This document shows, piece after piece, positions 60,450 through 64,000 of a DNA stretch of 64,000 nt (position 1 is the stretch's first letter; the number at the start of each line of letters is the position of its first letter). The stretch lies in the NCBI RefSeq assembly GCF_003987335.1, contig NZ_PIPK01000005.1, positions 157,092 through 221,091 of the forward strand, given 5' to 3'. A program made the translations under genes and the position numbers. The notes under the pieces are model-generated. The model searched no databases. It was not told the DNA's origin and worked only from the letters and a program-made list of their open reading frames with translations. The DNA is from Aliidiomarina maris (GTDB taxonomy: Bacteria > Pseudomonadota > Gammaproteobacteria > Enterobacterales > Alteromonadaceae).

Positions 60450-61403
60450 ATGACCCTTTGGCAACCCGGCATTAGTGTTCAGCGTTTACGCGACCGTGCC
60501 CAATTAATGCGTGAGATACGCGATTTCTTCGCGCAGCGCGAAGTGATGGAAGTAGACACACCGTTGTTAGCCACAGCAGGGGTAACAGATCCTCACTTAA
60601 CCAACGCCGAAACCAGCATCGCTGGTCAGCGTTACTTTCTGCAAACTTCGCCTGAGTATGCAATGAAACGCCTGCTAGCCGCTGGCAGTGGGTGTATCTA
60701 TCAGCTTGGCAAAGCAGTGCGCGATGACGAATTGGGGCGCTATCATAACCCAGAGTTCTGCTTACTTGAGTGGTACCGTATCGGCTTTGACGACACGCAA
60801 TTAATGCAGGAGGTCGATGCATTTTTGCAAGTTACTTTGGGCTGCGAGGCTGCGGATTATATAAGCTACCAAGCCCTGTTTTTGAAGTATTTAAACATAG
60901 ACCCGTTGGAAGCAGCTGGTATTACGCAGCTAAAGCACTGGCTGAGTGCACAGCAGCTTGGTGATTGGGTAGCAACGGAAACCGATACCGACACGTTGCT
61001 GCAACTGGCAATGAGTCATTTTATTGAGCCCCAAATGGGTCAACAACGTCCGGTTATCGTATTTAATTTCCCCGCCAGTCAAGCTGCTCTCGCGAGGATT
61101 GATGTGCAGGACCCTCGGGTAGCCAGGCGCTTCGAGGTGTACTTTAAAGGGATAGAACTCGCCAATGGTTTCTATGAATTGAGCGACAGTTCAGTGCAGG
61201 CACAGCGATTCGCTGCGGACAATCAGATGCGGTCGCGCCAAGGCAAGCCGCAGCAGCCTATTGATCACCATTTATTAACGGCCCTTGAGGCAGGTTTACC
61301 GGATTGTGCAGGTGTCGCGTTAGGCGTAGACCGCCTTGCCATGCTGAGGTGGGGAGCAGAGCATATCGACCAGGTGCTCTCATTTAGCGCAAGACGCGTA
61401 TAG
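60450..61403 (+). CDS. epmA: EF-P-lysine ligase EpmA (PoxA/GenX)
   Basis: A 317-residue class II lysyl-tRNA synthetase paralogue that ligates beta-lysine onto EF-P K34. It lacks the tRNA anticodon-binding domain. Visible parts are EVMEVDTPLLATAGVTDPHL, LQTSPEYAMKRLL and the C-terminal GVALGVDRLAMLRWG. I chose ATG 60450 (MTLWQPG). Confidence 0.94.
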   Translation: MTLWQPGISVQRLRDRAQLMREIRDFFAQREVMEVDTPLLATAGVTDPHLTNAETSIAGQRYFLQTSPEYAMKRLLAAGSGCIYQLGKAVRDDELGRYHNPEFCLLEWYRIGFDDTQLMQEVDAFLQVTLGCEAADYISYQALFLKYLNIDPLEAAGITQLKHWLSAQQLGDWVATETDTDTLLQLAMSHFIEPQMGQQRPVIVFNFPASQAALARIDVQDPRVARRFEVYFKGIELANGFYELSDSSVQAQRFAADNQMRSRQGKPQQPIDHHLLTALEAGLPDCAGVALGVDRLAMLRWGAEHIDQVLSFSARRV

Positions 61404-61455
61404 AACAGGTAAATCTGTGTTTTGAGCGTGGCCGCTAATTGCACTTTATATACGC

Positions 61456-61472
61456 AATGTTATACTATCACA
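61456..61472. promoter_or_regulatory. Possible Zur box upstream of the MerC-domain gene
   Basis: AATGTTATACTATCACA has an imperfect two-fold symmetry around 61465. Its left half is the Zur-type half-site AATGTTATA; the right half departs at one position within the symmetric core. It lies 27 bases before the start codon. The assignment is inference. Confidence 0.4.
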
Positions 61473-61498
61473 CCCTAACAGTAGACTAAGGTTGGTTC

Positions 61499-62062
61499 AT
61501 GAAGCATAAACCGCTCGACAAAACAGGCATTTGGCTAGCCATCGTATGTGCATTGCACTGCTTGCTAGTACCGGTATTGTTGCCGACCTTATCGCTGATT
61601 GGCTTATCTTTTCTAGGCGCGGAAAGTTTAGAACGTGGCATTTTATTGGTCAGTGCAGTACTTGGTGGCGTAGCCATTGGTATCGGTTCACGCCATCATC
61701 GTAGCCCTTTGCCTATGCTCGCCCTTGCGACAGGCGTGGTGTTGTATTTCAATAAACATAATATAGGGCATGAGTTCGGCCACTTGTGGGAAATTCCGGT
61801 CGTTCTGGTGGGCGCATCGCTACTCATCACCGCCCATGTGATGAACCTATATATGTGCCGCGTAGCCAAAGCCAAGAATTGTGATGTGGCTGCAGACGAG
61901 CCGGCCATTTCATCGCCTGCCACTTCGTCGCCTGCCACTTCGTCGCCTGCCACTTCGTCGCCTGCCACTTCGTCGCCTGCCACTTCGTCGCCTGCCACTT
62001 CGTCGCCGGCCCCTTCATCGCACAGTCCTGCCGCAGAAACCTCGCACGTAGTTTTGAAGTAA
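61499..62062 (+). CDS. MerC-domain membrane protein with PATSS repeat tail
   Basis: A 187-residue protein. Residues 1-125 form four helices of the MerC type, with CALHCLLVPVLLP carrying a Cys/His pair in helix 1 and HNIGHEFGHLWE between helices. MerC homologues move mercury or other soft metals; chromosomal ones may relate to zinc. The C-terminal 50 residues are a PATSS pentapeptide repeat encoded by 15-bp tandem repeats. It converges with trmA. Confidence 0.78.
   Translation: MKHKPLDKTGIWLAIVCALHCLLVPVLLPTLSLIGLSFLGAESLERGILLVSAVLGGVAIGIGSRHHRSPLPMLALATGVVLYFNKHNIGHEFGHLWEIPVVLVGASLLITAHVMNLYMCRVAKAKNCDVAADEPAISSPATSSPATSSPATSSPATSSPATSSPATSSPAPSSHSPAAETSHVVLK
61901..62020 (+). repeat. 15-bp tandem repeat (eight units) coding PATSS
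   Basis: Six perfect copies of CCTGCCACTTCGTCG (61916-62005) are flanked by one degenerate unit on each side. The unit length is a multiple of three, so copy number can change without a frameshift. Confidence 0.92.
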
Positions 62063-62103
62063 CGCACAACAAACCAGCTTTGGCTGCTATGCGTAGCATC
62101 CCC

Positions 62104-62125
62104 GCGCGAAGTCATGACTTCGCGC
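62104..62125. terminator. Bidirectional hairpin between the MerC gene and trmA
   Basis: A perfect 22-base palindrome with arm GCGCGAAGTCA contains the trmA stop codon (62112-62114). It can end both converging transcripts. Confidence 0.7.
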
Positions 62126-63206
62126 TAAGAAAAACGCCAACCTCAGTATGCTCAGTAAACGGGAACTGGTCGAATAATGCTGCACGGGTTATGTGGTGCG
62201 TGTGGGTTAATGTTTCCAGATTCTCGGCTAAGGTTTGAGGGTTACACGATATATAGACTATGTGCGGGTAGCGGCTGACCATCTGCAGCGTGTCAGCATC
62301 AAGTCCTGCGCGTGGTGGGTCAACCAATACGGTGTCGCACTGATAGTCAGATAGGTCGATTCCCTCTAAGCGTCGAAACACTCGCTCTCCTTGAATGGCT
62401 TGGGTGACTTCTTCAGCCGCCAAGCGCACAACCTGGACATTATCTATTTGATTGAGCGCGATATTCAGTTCCGCCGAGCGTACTGAAGTTTTGCTGATCT
62501 CGGTTGCAAGCACACGTCGAAAGTTAGTCGCAAGGGGTAAGCTAAAGTTACCGTTACCGCAATATAATTCCAGCAAGTCGTTACTAAGCCCCTTGGTGAC
62601 GTCGCTTGCCCAAGTTAACATGGCTTGGTTAATGCCAGCGTTCGGCTGAGTAAAGCTATTTTCTACCTGCTCGAATTTATACAGACGTCCATTGACCTCT
62701 AACTGTTCCATTACCGCTTCACTACCGAGCACCACTTTCTGCTTTCGGGCGCGTCCGATAATACTGACCTTGGCAAACTGATTAAGCGCTGCGCGTAATT
62801 CATCGGCAGCTTCTTCCCAACTTGCCTCGAGTTGACGGTGGTAGAGAAGAGATACGACGGCTTCGCCCGTGGTAGAGGTTAGAAAGTCGACCTGAAACAA
62901 CTTTTTGCGCAGCAATGGTCGGAACTGAATAAACTCCAGTACAGCTGGCATCAGTTGGTTGATAAGTTGGTTAGCTGCAGGTAGCGAGTCGACCCGATAC
63001 TTGTCGCGTGTCGCTTGGTCGAACATTATATAATACAGCGCGTCACCTTCATGCCAGACGCGAAACTCAGCGCGCATGCGATAGTGTTCAGGTAATGACG
63101 GATGAATTTCAAGTGCGGGTGGCGTAAACGGGGCTAAGCGTTGGCGCAATTGTTCTGCTTTAGTATCGAGCTGGGCTTGATATCGGCTTGGTAATGATTG
63201 ACTCAT
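62112..63206 (-). CDS. trmA: tRNA (uracil-5-)-methyltransferase
   Basis: A 364-residue enzyme that makes m5U54 in tRNA. Visible motifs are [16 protein letters not shown] (SAM binding), [13 protein letters not shown] and YISCNPQTL with the catalytic cysteine. It lacks the TRAM domain and iron-sulfur cysteines of RlmD, which supports TrmA. I chose ATG 63206 (MSQSLPSRY). Confidence 0.93.
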   Translation of the reverse strand: MSQSLPSRYQAQLDTKAEQLRQRLAPFTPPALEIHPSLPEHYRMRAEFRVWHEGDALYYIMFDQATRDKYRVDSLPAANQLINQLMPAVLEFIQFRPLLRKKLFQVDFLTSTTGEAVVSLLYHRQLEASWEEAADELRAALNQFAKVSIIGRARKQKVVLGSEAVMEQLEVNGRLYKFEQVENSFTQPNAGINQAMLTWASDVTKGLSNDLLELYCGNGNFSLPLATNFRRVLATEISKTSVRSAELNIALNQIDNVQVVRLAAEEVTQAIQGERVFRRLEGIDLSDYQCDTVLVDPPRAGLDADTLQMVSRYPHIVYISCNPQTLAENLETLTHTHHITRAALFDQFPFTEHTEVGVFLSAKS

Positions 63207-63365
63207 AACAGGGACTCTATAGCGTGCGCTCTCATACAGCGCGGTCAACAAAGTCGTCTATTCTAACTCAAACAGGGCTGGCGCCCAATGTGCGAGATAA
63301 AGGTTGCATCAGCCTTTGGTATCAACTGAATACCAAAGGCTCAATACAGATAATAAAGAAGGGAC

Positions 63366-63873
63366 TTAGTCCTTACGTTCTGTGTTAGCAAAACGCACTT
63401 TAAGTGTGCGGCCTTCATATTCAGAGTCGTTTAAACGATTTAACGCTTCATCGGCACCTTGCGCTGACATCTCGACAAATCCGTAACCTTTCTTTTTACC
63501 AGTGCGACGATCTTTGACTAAACGTACTGCAAAAACATGACCGAACTCAGAGAATGTTTCTTCTACATTCTGCTCATTCGTCTTAAACGGCAAATTACCT
63601 ACATATAGTGTGACTTGATCTGAACCATCTGGGTTTTGACCCGTTGACGCAGGTGTAGGGTGTTGTGCGGGGGCGGACTGAGTGCGGGCACGCGGAGACG
63701 CTTTAGGCGCTTTTGCACGCTGTGCGACGATTGACTGACTTACCCATGGTGAGAGTACAGCGCTGACGAAGCTAAAAATGGCAACCAAAGATATAAGTTG
63801 AGTGTTCGCGGCAATGCCACCACCGATAAGACCTGCAATAAGGCCGAAAACAATTGCGATAATAGCTGCAACA
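63366..63873 (-). pseudogene. RRM RNA-binding protein gene, 5' end cut off by an IS
   Basis: The intact part encodes two hydrophobic segments (AAIIAIVFGLIAGLIGGGIA; LISLVAIFSFVSAVLSPW), a Pro/Ala linker and one RRM (about the last 80 residues) with RNP2 LYVGNL and RNP1-like KGYGFVEM. The reading frame continues without an ATG up to 63873, where the IS begins, so the native start is lost. A TTG at 63788 could give a shortened form. Related membrane-anchored RRM proteins occur in Alteromonadales; function unknown. Confidence 0.72.
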
Positions 63874-64000
63874 GGCCTTGTTGAACAAATAGTGGAACTT
63901 TCTCAGTTAGCGTTGATCAGATCGCCAAACCACGCTGATACTAGACACCGCAATGAGCAAAGCAAAATACCGAGTTAAAAACTGGTCTGAATACAACAAA
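63874..64000 (+). mobile_element. Left end of an IS5-family (IS903-like) element
   Basis: The segment starts GGCCTTGTTGAACAAAT, similar to the IS903-type terminal repeat as I recall it, and is followed by a transposase start 80 bases inside. It lies at the 5' side of the RRM frame. The right end is beyond the window, so the target duplication cannot be checked. Confidence 0.75.
63953..64000 (+). CDS. IS5-family transposase, N-terminal fragment
   Basis: Sixteen codons are visible from ATG 63953: MSKAKYRVKNWSEYNK. The K-x-K-Y-x-[VI]-x-N-W-x-x-Y-N pattern is the common start of IS5-family DDE transposases. The rest is outside the window. Confidence 0.75.
   Translation, partial: MSKAKYRVKNWSEYNK

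Noticed and set aside
61901..62020. Short tandem repeats as a possible CRISPR array
   Set aside because: The units are contiguous, 15 bases long, without spacers, and in frame with the MerC-domain gene.
61696..62115. Minus-strand frame with a repeated GDEVA pattern
   Set aside because: It is the antisense reading of the PATSS repeats. The plus-strand frame has a MerC domain and a start in context.

Overview
The window looks like a chromosomal segment of a marine-type gammaproteobacterium, most likely Alteromonadales and probably the Idiomarinaceae. This rests on inference from gene neighbourhoods: pabA-HDOD-argD-astA-astD-DUF3802-prkB, slyX/fkpA, rsd/nudC/hemE, dusB-fis, epmB/efp/epmA, maoP and a DUF3016 protein. 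Most of the sequence is ordinary, densely packed housekeeping DNA of moderate GC.

Layout. 1-2.8 kb: end of a probable trpS, a membrane-anchored thioredoxin, a TraB/GumN protein and a Blh-type metallo-beta-lactamase-fold hydrolase. 3.2-8.9 kb: one operon for a short-Q-loop (CioA-type) cytochrome bd quinol oxidase with its assembly exporter, cydA-cydB-cydD-cydC. 9.0-20.5 kb: a GC-rich genomic island. 20.5-26.8 kb: pabA, an HDOD protein and arginine metabolism (argD/astC, astA, astD). 26.8-40.3 kb: PrkB, SlyX, a WD40 lipoprotein, FkpA, Rsd, NudC, HemE, an RND efflux pair, GDPD, Psd, RsgA and Orn. 40.3-43.9 kb: tRNA-Gly, an orphan LuxR/VpsT-like regulator, a YhfA-like OsmC protein, a degenerate-receiver TPR protein and MaoP. 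43.9-54.9 kb (minus strand): purD, an exported methyltransferase-like protein, purH, fis, dusB, prmA, accC, accB, aroQ, dsbD and cutA. 55.0-63.9 kb: fxsA, groES-groEL, DUF3016, a YjfB-like protein, the epmB/efp/epmA set, a MerC-domain protein, trmA and an RRM gene whose 5' end is cut by an IS5-family element running off the window.

The island is the most distinctive feature. It sits inside the first codons of pabA: a 19-bp direct repeat that encodes part of the conserved IDNYDSFT motif flanks it. The island has separated the native pabA start (left, now a 9-codon mini-ORF) from the pabA body (right), and supplies the body with a new ribosome-binding site and start codon. It carries a tyrosine integrase truncated after its first catalytic box, a few ICE accessory genes of the SPI-7/PAGI-2/clc type (DUF3577/STY4534-like, DUF3275, two small ORFs, and a DUF932 gene killed by an in-frame TAG), and a czcICBA-type heavy-metal efflux operon. 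No relaxase, conjugation or partition genes are visible, so I read it as a decayed, probably immobile ICE remnant kept for metal resistance.

Regulatory DNA stands out in several places: a three-copy CACTGGATA repeat upstream of the oxidase operon, a 17-bp tandem direct repeat upstream of the LuxR-type gene, a sigma-32 promoter at groESL, and a Zur-like palindrome at the MerC gene. I saw no CRISPR array and no complete new defence or secretion system.
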